DNA of 64,000 nt from Rhexocercosporidium sp. MPI-PUGE-AT-0058 (Eukaryota > Ascomycota > Leotiomycetes > Helotiales). The notes beneath the pieces are model-generated. The model saw only the letters and a program-made list of their open reading frames with translations. It made no database searches and was not told where the DNA came from. Numbering within the stretch: the first letter of the stretch is position 1; the number at the start of each line of letters is the position of its first letter. Positions 47,276-57,324 of the stretch are shown here, piece by piece. A program made the translations under genes and the position numbers. Where the stretch lies: contig JAGTJL010000006.1 in assembly GCA_020746875.1 (NCBI GenBank), forward strand, positions 806,001-870,000, given 5' to 3'.

Positions 47276-48513
47276 ATGATGACGGCAGTCGTTTTAGTCT
47301 TACTGGCGCTGGTCTCTACTTTATACTGCTGTATGAAATTTTGGAAGGCCCGGAGTGGACTGAACCACGAGTCAAAATTGAGCTTTGACGGTATTCCCCC
47401 GTTACACAACTTTGACATGTCAACAACAGTACCCCGCCCGTACCGGCCATGGAAGGCAGGAAAATACAACATGACGATGGGTATCCGCAGAATGCCGGAA
47501 GAGGATTGGCTGTAAGTGTAGAACGAGTTCAGTAACAACGACACCCCACTCTAATTGCTGATTGAACTGTTTTATAGAGTCATCGATAATCTGTACAGGG
47601 ACGAACAGCGAATGAAGGCTCATCTACTCGAGACGAACTTTGAAGGAGTACTCCAATGCTTACCTGCTGCAGAAGAAGCATGCAAAGAGGCACTGAACTG
47701 TATAGTCAAATTCTTGGTCCGGCGCTATCCATCACATTTCTGGCTCCTCGTAGACAAGCCAGGCTATGTTCACAACGCAATAACATCGAAGACATTCAGG
47801 TACATTGAACCATATGATCACCCCCCGCTCGCAATCGCTGCACAACTAGCAATGGAAGACATTAATGTATTGATGCCGGGTAAGGGAGAGAATTCGAAGG
47901 AGTACTACCTGTACGTTATAAGAATGTGTCTTGCGATGAGACAAAATTCTGATGAGAAACTTCAGACAAGCAAGCTTTTCAATGGCACCTGCCGGATGGT
48001 ATATTCAGCAGCGCATAGGCTGGCCTTTATGGATGGTACATGGACCGGTACCGTTGTGGGATCTGAAGTTGAGAAAGGCAATGGAAAAGTATTTCCCCCC
48101 ACTTCATGCTGCATGACATTTCTGACTCTGACAGGTTCTTCCTCGGTCTCAAAGTATCGAACCCGGTGCAAAGAAACAACTGGTTTATACAAGTGAACGA
48201 CACGATGTTCCAGCAAGAACCATTCGCAGATTCGATTGAGCAGCCTCCCAGAATTGAAGACATCCATATCAGATATGAACGGCAAACCTTGCGGAGACTT
48301 CCTCGGACAGGTGCGGTGATGTTCTTGGTCCGAACATATTTGGTACCAATCACTAGACTTGAGAACGAACTTGACAACCTTTATTCATTGCGCTCAGCGA
48401 TCAATGCATGGCCGGCTGAAATGGCCAAGTACAAGGGAAGACACGTCTGGAACGATACTTTTGAAAAGTGGTGTGGCAAGGTGCTAGGAGATTATGTTCC
48501 TAGCAGTGAATAG
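47276..48513 (+). CDS. DUF3445 protein, heme-dependent oxidative N-demethylase-like, membrane anchored
   Basis: Four exons, 47276..47511, 47578..47910, 47966..48088 and 48135..48513, join in phase to 356 residues; introns are 66, 55 and 46 bp. Unspliced, the middle part reads in a false frame, so the gene is easily mistaken for broken. Residues 2-22 (TAVVLVLLALVSTLYCCM) form a signal anchor. The DUF3445 hallmarks follow: PYRPWKAGKYNMTMGIRR, EEDWLVIDNLYR, SMAPAGWYIQQRIGWPLW, HGPVPLWDLKLRKAMEK and RQTLRRLPRTGAVMFLVRTY. Bacterial relatives demethylate small amines with a heme centre; fungal relatives often sit in metabolite clusters, but the true substrate is unknown. The Zn2Cys6 gene lies 0.8 kb downstream in the same direction and could regulate it, which is inference. 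Confidence 0.86.
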
Positions 48514-49318
48514 GGAGCAAAAATACTGGTCTGTTATAGGAAACGAAGTCTCGCGAACTGTTGTTTTTTACTTAGCTCCAAACAAGTTGCGCGACGGAAG
48601 TTTAGATTGGAGTGGAAAAAAAGGACTGAATGTTGATATTGCGGGATCGCTAAAAACCCCCGAATTGGCGTAGCTCATATTACTGTCACGTGTGAACAAA
48701 TATACCTTGTGCGGTTGTCCTCATAGTAGCTTCAAGAACTACATCCTCAAAGCTTCTTCATCGCCTCCAGAAAGTTAATTCTTCTGCAAGAAGCATGCTG
48801 ATCGCGAACTATAACTTTATTTCCACAGTGGGCTTTACGAGACGCATGTCATTTGTCAATAATCCTAGTATTTCGGTACCGACGGTGGCCCGGCCATCAC
48901 CAACATGAGCGGAACAGCGCTTTTGGTCATTTGTGATAGGAGAGACGATTTAGCAGCGTCCAATTGTGACTGGTCCGTGATCTAAAAGGCTGCGCTGCAT
49001 GGTTACACGGCTATCGGCGCCCTCTCATTTGACCAGCACAGCCCTGCGTCAATGTCAGACCCCTCATCCACACCCCAATTGAGAGAAAACAGACAAATAC
49101 TCCCCGTGAGCTTCCCTCAAGCTTTATTTGCTTTTCCGCTCCCCTTTTCCTCCTCACTTCCATCACTTTTCCTCTATGTGCTTTTCTGGGAGGTTTTTTT
49201 GATTTTTCCAGCGTGCTCTTTGGTTTCTGCTTTTCTCACCTCTCTATCCTCGAAGGATAAGGTACCAGCCTCGGATCAATTATTCTTGTCATCAATTGTC
49301 TTTAGCGATCAAATTACT
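48514..49318. other. Intergenic, promoter side of the Zn2Cys6 gene
   Basis: No gene recognised. From about 49070 the plus strand is rich in C and T, as in fungal 5' leaders. An open frame from 49052 runs into the regulator in frame but is hydrophobic and unlike its family, so I treat it as leader. Confidence 0.55.
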
Positions 49319-51109
49319 ATGGAGTCCCAGGAGTTGGTTAGGAATACCCCAGTGGTCAATAGTCGAATCAATAAGAAGGGAATCACTCGTTCAAGAACTG
49401 GGTGCGATACTTGCCGAAGGCGAAAGAAGAAATGCGACGAAGGGGCTGGGGACGCATGTAAGCACACCTTGAATCTATTCCAAGCGAGTAGCAGCTAGTC
49501 CGTTGTGATTCGGGTATATTTTTTAACTTCGTCAAAAGGCATGAATTGCAAGAAAGGGAACCTTGCATGCCCCGGCTATCCTCCAAGGCATGAGTGGGGA
49601 GAGAAACGGTTACGAACGCCATCGGCAAGAAATAACCAACAAACCGTGGTCGCGCAGCCCAGGAACGATGTGTCTCAAATGGTTCCAACAGACTATCATC
49701 TAGAGAATTTTGATCACGAATTCTTCACGCGATCGACTCTAGGGCCGCCCTTGGAAGAAGCTCAGGATCTCGATAATCAGTTGGTCATCAGTGAATTCAG
49801 CCAGCTCAACAATACGGATTTCTCCGATCTCCAGTTTGAGGGTGATTTTACCTATCCGCAAGAAATCTCGCATTTCCTAGAGATAGACCAACGCACCTCC
49901 CTATCCTTTGAAATTCCGCACATCTTCATTGGTGTGGATACCCCAATTCAAAGGCGGCTATTCGACCATTTCAAAAGCTCAACGTCAACAGTCCTAACGA
50001 CCTCCTCGGGACCGGCAAACCCATTTATCTCAATCGTCCTTCCTCTCGCCGTCCGTGATGAAACCCTTATGAAAACCCTACTAAGTCTTGCTGGTTCGCA
50101 GTTGTTGAAACAGTGTCCACCAGGATCAGATCCGGAAATTCAGCGAGAGACTGTTCGCCTACATCATCAAGCCCACGAGGAGCAGTATCAGCGGGTGGAA
50201 ATTCTAAAAGAACGGTTTCCAGATCATCCCTCGGAATACATGGACCAGGATCTGGAAGTCATTTTCGCAACGTATCTCGTACTCTGTCTCTACGAGATCT
50301 GCGAGGGAAGCGGTGATGGCTCTGGCAATGAGCATCTAGCTTCAGCAGGGAGAATCATCACGCTCGCGTCGACACCACCACCGGATTTCGTCGGACCACC
50401 ACCGCTGCACTGTAGTCTCAGGGCCAAAATCCACCCTTTCCTGCTGGAGTTCTATCTTTATCACGTCATCCTGGCCACTGTTACTGTCCCATCTACGCCT
50501 GTCGTCCTGCCACAGTATGAACATATCACTCATATCTTAGGCCAAGATAAATACGTCGTCGGCGTGCACGACGGGTTGATCAAGTTCGTAGCTCGCATCT
50601 CCTCCCTCCGCAATTATGCAGACAAGAACGCCGGAAAGGCCGACATGTACATCGTTGAGACGGCCTTTCAGATATTCGAGGAACTCGAGGCATGGAAACC
50701 ACAGGCAGCATCTTCCCATTCCGAGTATCTAGTCGCGAACTTTTACAAGATGGCGTTGTATATTTGGCTGTTCTCGATCATTAATCCGGACCGGAAGGAT
50801 CACTGGAAAGTCCAGGACAATGTACGGTGTATTGTGACAGGCATGTGTGAAATTAGACCAGGCGACGGCGTGAAGGCTTGTATGTTGTTCCCGCTGTTTG
50901 TTGCCGCGACGGCGGCTGTTAGGAAGGAGGATAGGAGTATGATAATTGTGCATTTTGAGACGCTCAAGAAATGGAGCGCTTTGGGAAATATTGATCTGAC
51001 TCTTAGGGCTGTGGAGAAATTGTGGGAGCATCATGAAGCGGGGGTGAAGAATAGTTGGAATTGGGTGAAGCAGTTGAAGGGTTCGCAGATGAGTCTTTTA
51101 GTGACCTGA
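49319..51109 (+). CDS. Zn2Cys6 transcription factor
   Basis: Two exons, 49319..49457 and 49539..51109, give 569 residues; the 81-bp intron splits the codon of the fourth zinc cysteine (T|GC). The zinc cluster spaces its six cysteines C-x2-C-x6-C-x7-C-x2-C-x6-C (GCDTCRRRKKKCDEG, then ACMNCKKGNLACPGYPPR). The rest fits the fungal-specific transcription factor domain of the second type, beginning near IPHIFIGVDTPIQRRLFDHF and with LAVRDETLMKTLLSLAGSQ. Such proteins bind DNA as dimers and control metabolic genes; targets cannot be inferred. It runs in the same direction as the DUF3445 gene. The start at 49319 is chosen because the upstream frame is hydrophobic and leader-like. Confidence 0.9.
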
Positions 51110-51809
51110 CGATACTGCAATGGGTTGAAGAGGTTTGAACCGTCCTCAATTATCATAGTAATGACGTGGATCGGCTTGAGGTGGGTCGCGTTAGGATACA
51201 GGAATGAAAATTGTATGATTCGAGTATGAATATCTGAAGGTCCTAGAGCGACAGATACACAAACAGCTGGCTAGATACACTCAATATTCATTATGAGTAG
51301 AGTCTTCTCAGAGTTTATTATTGTGCTAGAAATTTTTTTAGGGTGCCTTCTGGCTGGGACGAGTCGGTAATTGAACTATATCTAATTCAAAATGCAGTAT
51401 TTTCAGACTACCCCAAAACCAAATTGAAGTTCGACATTTTGATTCCTTCAAAATCAGAAACTGAGTATCAACTTCAAGCAAGCCAAAGTGAAAGTCTGAA
51501 AAGAAGAACTGGACGACTGGAATCTGGATGCGTGTAGCTCGTTACACTCCTTTGTCGTCTTCCTCGAACATTTTCCTCGCAACCTATTCTATTCTTTTCT
51601 TATCTCATCTCAACCCCAGCGCTCATTCATTCAACATTTCATCCCCTCATTTCCATTTAGGAATACAAATAAGATGCACGTAACTTGGCAGGCTCTCTCG
51701 TCTTCTTCTTTCAAAAAACAATTCTCGCAACTTAATTCATTCTCAACTGTTCTCATCTCATCCCTACTTCTCTCCCTCATTTTTCTCGTCTATTCATCGA
51801 GCATTCCAC
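51110..51809. other. Intergenic, 0.7 kb
   Basis: Lies between the zinc-cluster gene and the convergent acetyltransferase. The right half is CT-rich and contains the start of a small open frame described separately. Confidence 0.5.
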
Positions 51810-51850
51810 TCACTCATCTCTCACATCGCCCTTCCCAGGTCTCCACATAA
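51674..51850 (+). CDS. Possible 58-residue single-pass membrane peptide
   Basis: A small frame that starts with ATG at 51674 and ends with TAA at 51848-51850, overlapping the end of the acetyltransferase gene on the other strand by 41 bases. It follows a CT-rich stretch resembling a fungal leader. The product is Ser-rich with one hydrophobic segment, TVLISSLLLSLIFLVYSSSI. CT-rich DNA often encodes Leu, Ser and Phe by chance, so this may not be a gene. Confidence 0.2.
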   Translation: MHVTWQALSSSSFKKQFSQLNSFSTVLISSLLLSLIFLVYSSSIPLTHLSHRPSQVST

Positions 51851-52685
51851 CAATATGATCCTCTGCCTCAAATCCCTCTCCCCCTTCATACTCCCACAAT
51901 CTCAACTTCATCTTCTCAAACTCCACGAAACCAAACCTCTTATACAAACCCAATCCTTCCTTCGAAGCAGCCAATACACACTGCAAACCCAATCTATCGA
52001 CTTCTTGGAGACCAGCTTCTAGGAGTTGGCTGCCGATGCCTTGGCGCTGATTTTCGGGCGCGACGATCAGAGTTGCGAGTTCTTTGAGGAGGGTCGGTTA
52101 GTTCTATTTGTGTTTATATTTGGTGTTTTAGGGGATGGAGAGGGAAGGAGAGGGAAGAGGACAAGGAGAGGAAGGAATAGTAGATAGAAACTCACTGGCG
52201 TAATCTCGACCCTGAGTACTTCTAATCATATGCTCATCCGCAACAAGGAAGACATCCTCGCAAAATTTGACGTTGGCACCAATACCCCATACGTTCTTCT
52301 TCTCGCCTCCACCATCCTCTTCAACCAGTTCTTTCGTCTCCTTCTCCTCCACCTCCCTTTTCACATCTGCTCCAACACCAACCGCCTCCATTGGACCTCC
52401 TTCCTTCTCCCTCCCAACAACAAACCTCCACTGCGCAGCCCCCACAATTCTCTCATCCTCGCCTTGTCCCAGAACGGCTTTCACAGCAACAGCGCTCTCC
52501 CCCTCCGCACTCGGCTGTTTCGCTAATCCCCTCGCTCGCTGCTCGATATTAGCGATAGAGTCACGTTCGGGTCCGAAAGCGACGATGCTGAAGGGGTCGT
52601 TGTAGAAGACGCGGTTTTCGAGGGTGGAGATGAGTGTGTAGTCTTGAGGGGAGGTTGCCGGGGTTATTATTATTCGTAGAGACAT
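51810..52685 (-). CDS. GNAT-family N-acetyltransferase
   Basis: Two exons, complement(51810..52081, 52196..52685), give 253 residues; the 114-bp intron runs gtgagt to ctcaaag and is phase 1. The N-terminal half starts MSLRIIITPATSPQDYTLIS and includes VFYNDPFSIVAFGPE. An insert rich in Glu and Lys (REVEEKETKELVEEDGGGEK) sits between strands. The acetyl-CoA motif is in exon 2: LIVAPENQRQGIGSQLLEAG, with the Q-x-x-G-x-G/A signature. LGLYKRFGFVEFEK and the final VMWRPG complete the fold. This class often acetylates small molecules or amino groups; no substrate can be named. It is convergent with the zinc-cluster gene. Confidence 0.86.
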
Positions 52686-53385
52686 TTTGAGGGGAGTTGG
52701 TGATGTGTATTGTGTTGATAGACTCGAATTTTAGAGTGGAGTGGAAGGAGAGATAAAAGGTTGAAGGGGACGTTTGAGGAACCAATCAATCGATACGATG
52801 CGGGCAGATATCTGATAATTGAGATTCTGACTGTGTTGGGAGGAAGTAAATGCAAATGTTCTAGGGTAATTGAGAGGGATGAGCACTCTCTTTGTACTTA
52901 TATATTTCTTTCCTGATTGATTATTGAAGCTCAGGGAAGACCTCGCTTGTTCAAAATCTGCTGGACAAGAGAGAATTTGGTGGTGGCTTGGCAACACTAC
53001 CATATCTGTTATTTAAAAGTTGCTGCCGCATGAGTCATTGCCGAGTTTGAGAATAAGAGAAGAAAAATACAATTCCCCGTATATGTCTTGTAAGAACGCA
53101 CGAACTGGATTTGGAAGGTGGTTCGGTTAAGACGCAATTTTCTAAACAAGGGGCTGCACAGTACCGGCGAGAGAAAAATGACATTTTGACTCTCGTACTG
53201 GAAGAGATACGGAGAGATTGAGCACTTCACCAGGAGATCCCAAGCTAGAAATTGCAATGGCTGGACAATGTGTAATCTTTCATATTGCAAGGAAAGAAAA
53301 GTCTAAACAGCATGGGCACTAACTAAGTATAGCAATATAGTGATCAGCTGTCTAGATCCTGGGTATCTCAATCACTCTCCCCCTT
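52686..53385. other. Intergenic, 0.7 kb
   Basis: No gene recognised. Contains the acetyltransferase promoter side and the 3' end of the OB-fold gene. Confidence 0.5.
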
Positions 53386-54603
53386 TCAAGTCAAAACCTT
53401 CCAGTCAACACCAACACCCCATTTCACCCCTTCAACAAGCACCTCCCAAACCGGACCTTTAATCCCAACCATCTTGCCCACTTCAACAGCACTTCCCTTC
53501 TGAAGACCCGATCCTGCTCCCTCACCCGCAAGAATAACATTCACTTCCCTAAGCATATCGATCATCTCCCCTCTTCCTCCATTACCCTCTCCAAACCCCT
53601 CAATAGCGTAGATCTGCCTCCCCCTAACTATCGTCATACCTTCCCTAGACCCCCCACTAACCTCATCAACCAGAACCCTAACAACCCACTCCTCAGTCCT
53701 CCTCCTGCCCCTCGTGTCAGGGATTGCACCCTCGAGATTCATAAGCCAGTCCCTGACTTCAGCAGCTAATCCGCCTGGAATGTATTTCTGACCTTTTCTA
53801 TGCGGTGAAAATTGTTCGGGGAGAGGGTCTGATTGGGATTGGGAGGTTGAGGAGGGGTCTGGTGGCCGGAAACGGGGTGGTTTGAGGAAGGGGGTCGGGG
53901 GCTGGGTGGAGAGAGGTTCGCCGTGGGGTGTGGATTGTGGGAGGGTTGCTGGCAGGAAGCGTGGTGCTGTAGTTGAGAGGGGACGGCGGGGAGCTGGTGG
54001 TGAGGAGAGGATGGGGAGAGAAGAGGATTTATCTCTAGCATAGCTGTTGTCGTTGTCGTTATCGTCGAGAAGTCTTCCTTCATCGCCCTCATCCTCGTCT
54101 TCTGCTTCTTCCTCTAAGCCCGTCTGCGAAGATGTAGACAAACGCCGACGCTTCGAACTGCGTTCCTCAATCTTATACTCATCTTCCAAATCTCCCGACT
54201 GATATCCATCTAAATCCACATCATGCTCGAGCTCCTCCGTCTCAATTGAATCATGAACATCCTGCAGTCCATCATCAGACGAGAGTTCTATCGCATCGTG
54301 GGCCTTCGGCGTCCTACTCGCAGGCGTCACGAACCGCGCTGTGGATGGTGTGAATCGAGGGGGAGGAAGAGTCTGCGATGCTGTAGGTCGAGGGGTTGAG
54401 GGGAAGGTAAATCGTGGTGTGGAGTTGAATTGGGTGCTGGGGCGCGGGGCGTGTTCTGGGGCCAGCGGGGTAGTGCGCACTGCTGGGCGTTCCTTTTTGA
54501 TCACGAATCGATGTGGTGATGGCGTCTGGAGATTTGAGAGTTAGGATGTAAAGATATCCTCAGTCGAACTGAGAAATAGACTTACTACCGGCGGAGGAGG
54601 CAT
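53386..54603 (-). CDS. Fungal protein with disordered N-terminus and predicted OB-fold
   Basis: Two exons, complement(53386..54525, 54586..54603), give 385 residues; exon 1 encodes only MPPPPV and the 60-bp intron is phase 0. I do not recognise the family by name. Residues 1-240 are disordered: Pro/Thr/Ser-rich repeats of the type PRFTFPSTPRP, a SUMO-interaction-like DAIELSSDDG, an acidic block, a basic SSKRRRLSTSS, and further PPRF motifs. The last 135 residues look structured and strand-rich: EEWVVRVLVDEVSGG, MTIVRGRQIYAIEG, VNVILAGEGAGSG, GSAVEVGKMVGIKGPVWEVL. The alternation of strands with a late GIKGPVWEV segment suggests an OB-fold, hence a possible single-strand DNA or telomere/repair protein, which is inference. 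Confidence 0.7.
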
Positions 54604-55117
54604 TTTCGAAGCTTCATGTTGCAGGGCTGGGGATGGTGGAGCTAGTTGGTGACGGGGATCGCAGAGCGGCAATGCTTGATGCCTCTTCTCTCTTGCTCTC
54701 TCGTCTATCATTCGCTTCACTCATCAACAATCAACAATCGGCATCAATAAATCAATGCTGGTATCTTCCACATGCATGACATCCAAAATATCGCAGCATC
54801 AAAACCTCGATGGGCGTGCTCAATCCACTGGCTTTGAATTTCCCATGATCGAGAAATATATTTGCTACCCCACAGCGGCATGACGTCTGGCGTCCCTCGA
54901 TTATGCATGACGATGATCTCCCTCCAAAAATATTTGCATTTGCTAGGTTAGAGCCTCTAGCCATGTTGATGTTAGTCCCTTGCTTCAATTGCTCTTTATC
55001 TCTTCTTGATTTTCTCTTTCTTACTTGCTGTATACTCGTTGCAATATAGCCTTTCCATACAGTGGTCTTCATATTCCGTAGAAGAGCAATCATTGCTCTT
55101 CCAAATTTTTGCTCAAG
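54604..55117. other. Divergent intergenic region
   Basis: Separates the OB-fold gene (-) from the transporter (+), so it holds both promoters. No specific site identified. Confidence 0.5.
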
Positions 55118-56759
55118 ATGCCAAACCCTCCCTCAAGGATGGGAGGAGACTCCTCCGTCTTCCCAATCTTCACCAAGAAGCATGAAGTTGTCATCTTTTC
55201 CAGTACAGCAATTGCACTCTACGGATACGACCAAGGCACGAAATCCATTCTTCCAATCGGTTCAACCAATAAACACATTCTAACATACTCTCGCAGGCAT
55301 GATGTCCCTCATAAACACTAACCGCTCCTACCTCAAAACCATGCAAATCAAAGAAGAATCCCCCATAGTCGGCATCATAGTCTCAGTATACTACCTAGGC
55401 TGTGCACTTGGAGCTATAATTGCATCTTGGCTAGGAGACAAGAAGGGTCGCAAGCCCTCGATATTCGCCTGTCTCGCTACCACAGCACTCGGCAACATCC
55501 TCATGTTCATGTCCGGCTTCACACTCAACGGATCCTCACCTTGGAACGGAGGTGCAATAGCATACATGCTTGCCGGGAGAGTAGTCATGGGATTGGGAGT
55601 AGGAGGCATCGATGCCGTCATCCCAGTCTACAGTAGTGAACTCTCCTCAGACGGAGCTCGAGGCCGGGCACTCGCGCAGGAATTCCAGATGAACATCTTC
55701 GGTCTGCTCATGGCGTACGGGATCAACATGGCTGTCACGTACGGACTCGGCAAGGACAATCAATGGGCGTGGCGCGTTCCCATCGTCGCTATGCAAGTCT
55801 TTCCTCTCTTGCTCATGTCCTTCATCAGTCGTCTTCCAGAATCCCCTCGTTGGTTCGTCAGTAAAGAGCGAGTCGATGACGCGAAGAAGGCATTGCAGAG
55901 TATATACAGCAAACAAGACGCGAAGTCCAAGCTGGAGGAATTGCAAGAAGCGCACGACAACGAGAGTGACGAGAAAGTAGGATATAAAGATATGCTGCTC
56001 CCAGGCGGTTCGCAATTCCACCCTAGCATGGTAACGGTCATGGGACAAGTCAACCAGGCCCTGACAGGGTACGGCGCAGTCTCCGTGTATGGCCCTCAGA
56101 TCTTCGAACTCCTCGGCTTCAAGACGACGAAAGCGGAATTCCTGACGCTCGGGAACTACGTGTCATATTTCCTGATGATGACCTTCGCGTGGTTGACCAT
56201 CGATGTGTACGGGAGGAGGAAACTCATGGTCTGGGGCTCAATAGGTCTTTCTGTCTCGTTTGTCATCTTGACTGTTTTTGGCGGGTTGGCTGAGATGTCG
56301 ATTCCTGACCTCGCGGTTGAGATACCAGGGAGCATCACTCTGTTTGTCGCTACGGCTATCTTTGGCGTTGGATGGCTCGCAACAGTCTGGCTCATCCCGA
56401 CGGAAATCTATCCCAGCACAGCGCGTGCGCAGGGCTCAGCTATCTCGGTCATCATTTGGGGATTGGCTAATTTTGCTATCACGCTGCTTACGCCGATCGG
56501 GTTCAATAATTTGAAGTATTGGCTTTTCTTGGTGTTTGCGGCGACGAATGCGTTTGCGGGGTGGTGGACTTGGAGGTATACTCCTGAGAGTGGAGGGAGG
56601 AGTTTTGAGGAGAATCAGGAGTTCTTTGATAGTGCGAGGGAGGAGGGCAGTTGGGTTGTGGGGAAGGTGGATGGGGGTAAGTTTAGGGGAATGGAGGGGA
56701 AGAAGAAGGGTAGTGAGGAGGAGGGGGAGAGAGCGCCGTTGTTGAGGGGTGGGAGATAG
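55118..56759 (+). CDS. MFS sugar-porter-type transporter
   Basis: Exons 55118..55235 and 55297..56759 give 526 residues. The intron begins with GC (donor AAG|gcacga), ends tcgcag and contains a ctaacat branch site; only this join restores the family sequence YGYDQGMMS. About twelve membrane helices are visible. Sugar-porter signatures: GDKKGRKP after helix two, AGRVVMGLGVGG, LPESPRWFVSKER at the end of the first half, VYGRRK, and PTEIYPSTARAQGSA. The position normally read as QQ-x-[ST]-G-x-N in sugar transporters is NQALTGYGAV, so the substrate may not be a hexose. Expected in the plasma membrane as a proton symporter. The C-terminus is a charged Glu/Lys/Gly tail ending APLLRGGR. Confidence 0.88.
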
Positions 56760-57324
56760 CGTACCGATACACGTGGATAGGTGACGTATTGATATTATTG
56801 CTAGACTCTCATGACTTTCTTGATCCGTTGAATATGAAAGAATAACCTATCTAGATAGCCAAGGTTCAAATTTATAAGGTAAGGCTAAATGATTGTTTTG
56901 GTCGTGATTGTGTAAAGCGGTTCGCTTAGCAGGTTTGCCAACCATTCTGAGGGGGAACTCAGGTAACGAGAAGTACGAAGAACAGCAACATATGACAGTC
57001 TTTGAGCAAGGTAGGGAAGCTGCTTTTGTGTCACAACTACTGATGGAGCTCATCCGCTTTGAACAAACAGGTAATCCCAGAATAGTCTTACAAGTGAGTC
57101 CAGCTTTCGATCGGAAATTTAGTTCGAATGGACACGGGAATAAACACGTACTTATACAAACTGAGTATTGAAACCGAGAAATACTACTGGCTTGTGAATA
57201 GTCCCTCTTCGGCTATGCATCAACTTGTATCTTCCTTCACACTTCAAAACACAGCAGAGAAAAGAACAGTGCCGAGGAAAACGTATGGTATTCATAACTC
57301 AATTCTCGACCAGCAGCGCTAAAA
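56760..57324. other. Convergent 3' ends of transporter and NOP13
   Basis: No gene recognised. Small frames such as 56908-57171 have no protein-like features. Confidence 0.5.

Noticed and set aside
47911..48134. Initial impression that the DUF3445 gene is frameshifted
   Set aside because: Two introns with correct phases restore the complete family sequence, so no lesion is needed.
48027..48377. Minus-strand frames across the DUF3445 gene
   Set aside because: The plus strand explains the sequence fully once introns are placed; the minus readings show no family features.
49052..49318. N-terminal extension of the Zn2Cys6 regulator
   Set aside because: In frame but hydrophobic and CT-encoded, unlike the family; better explained as 5' leader.
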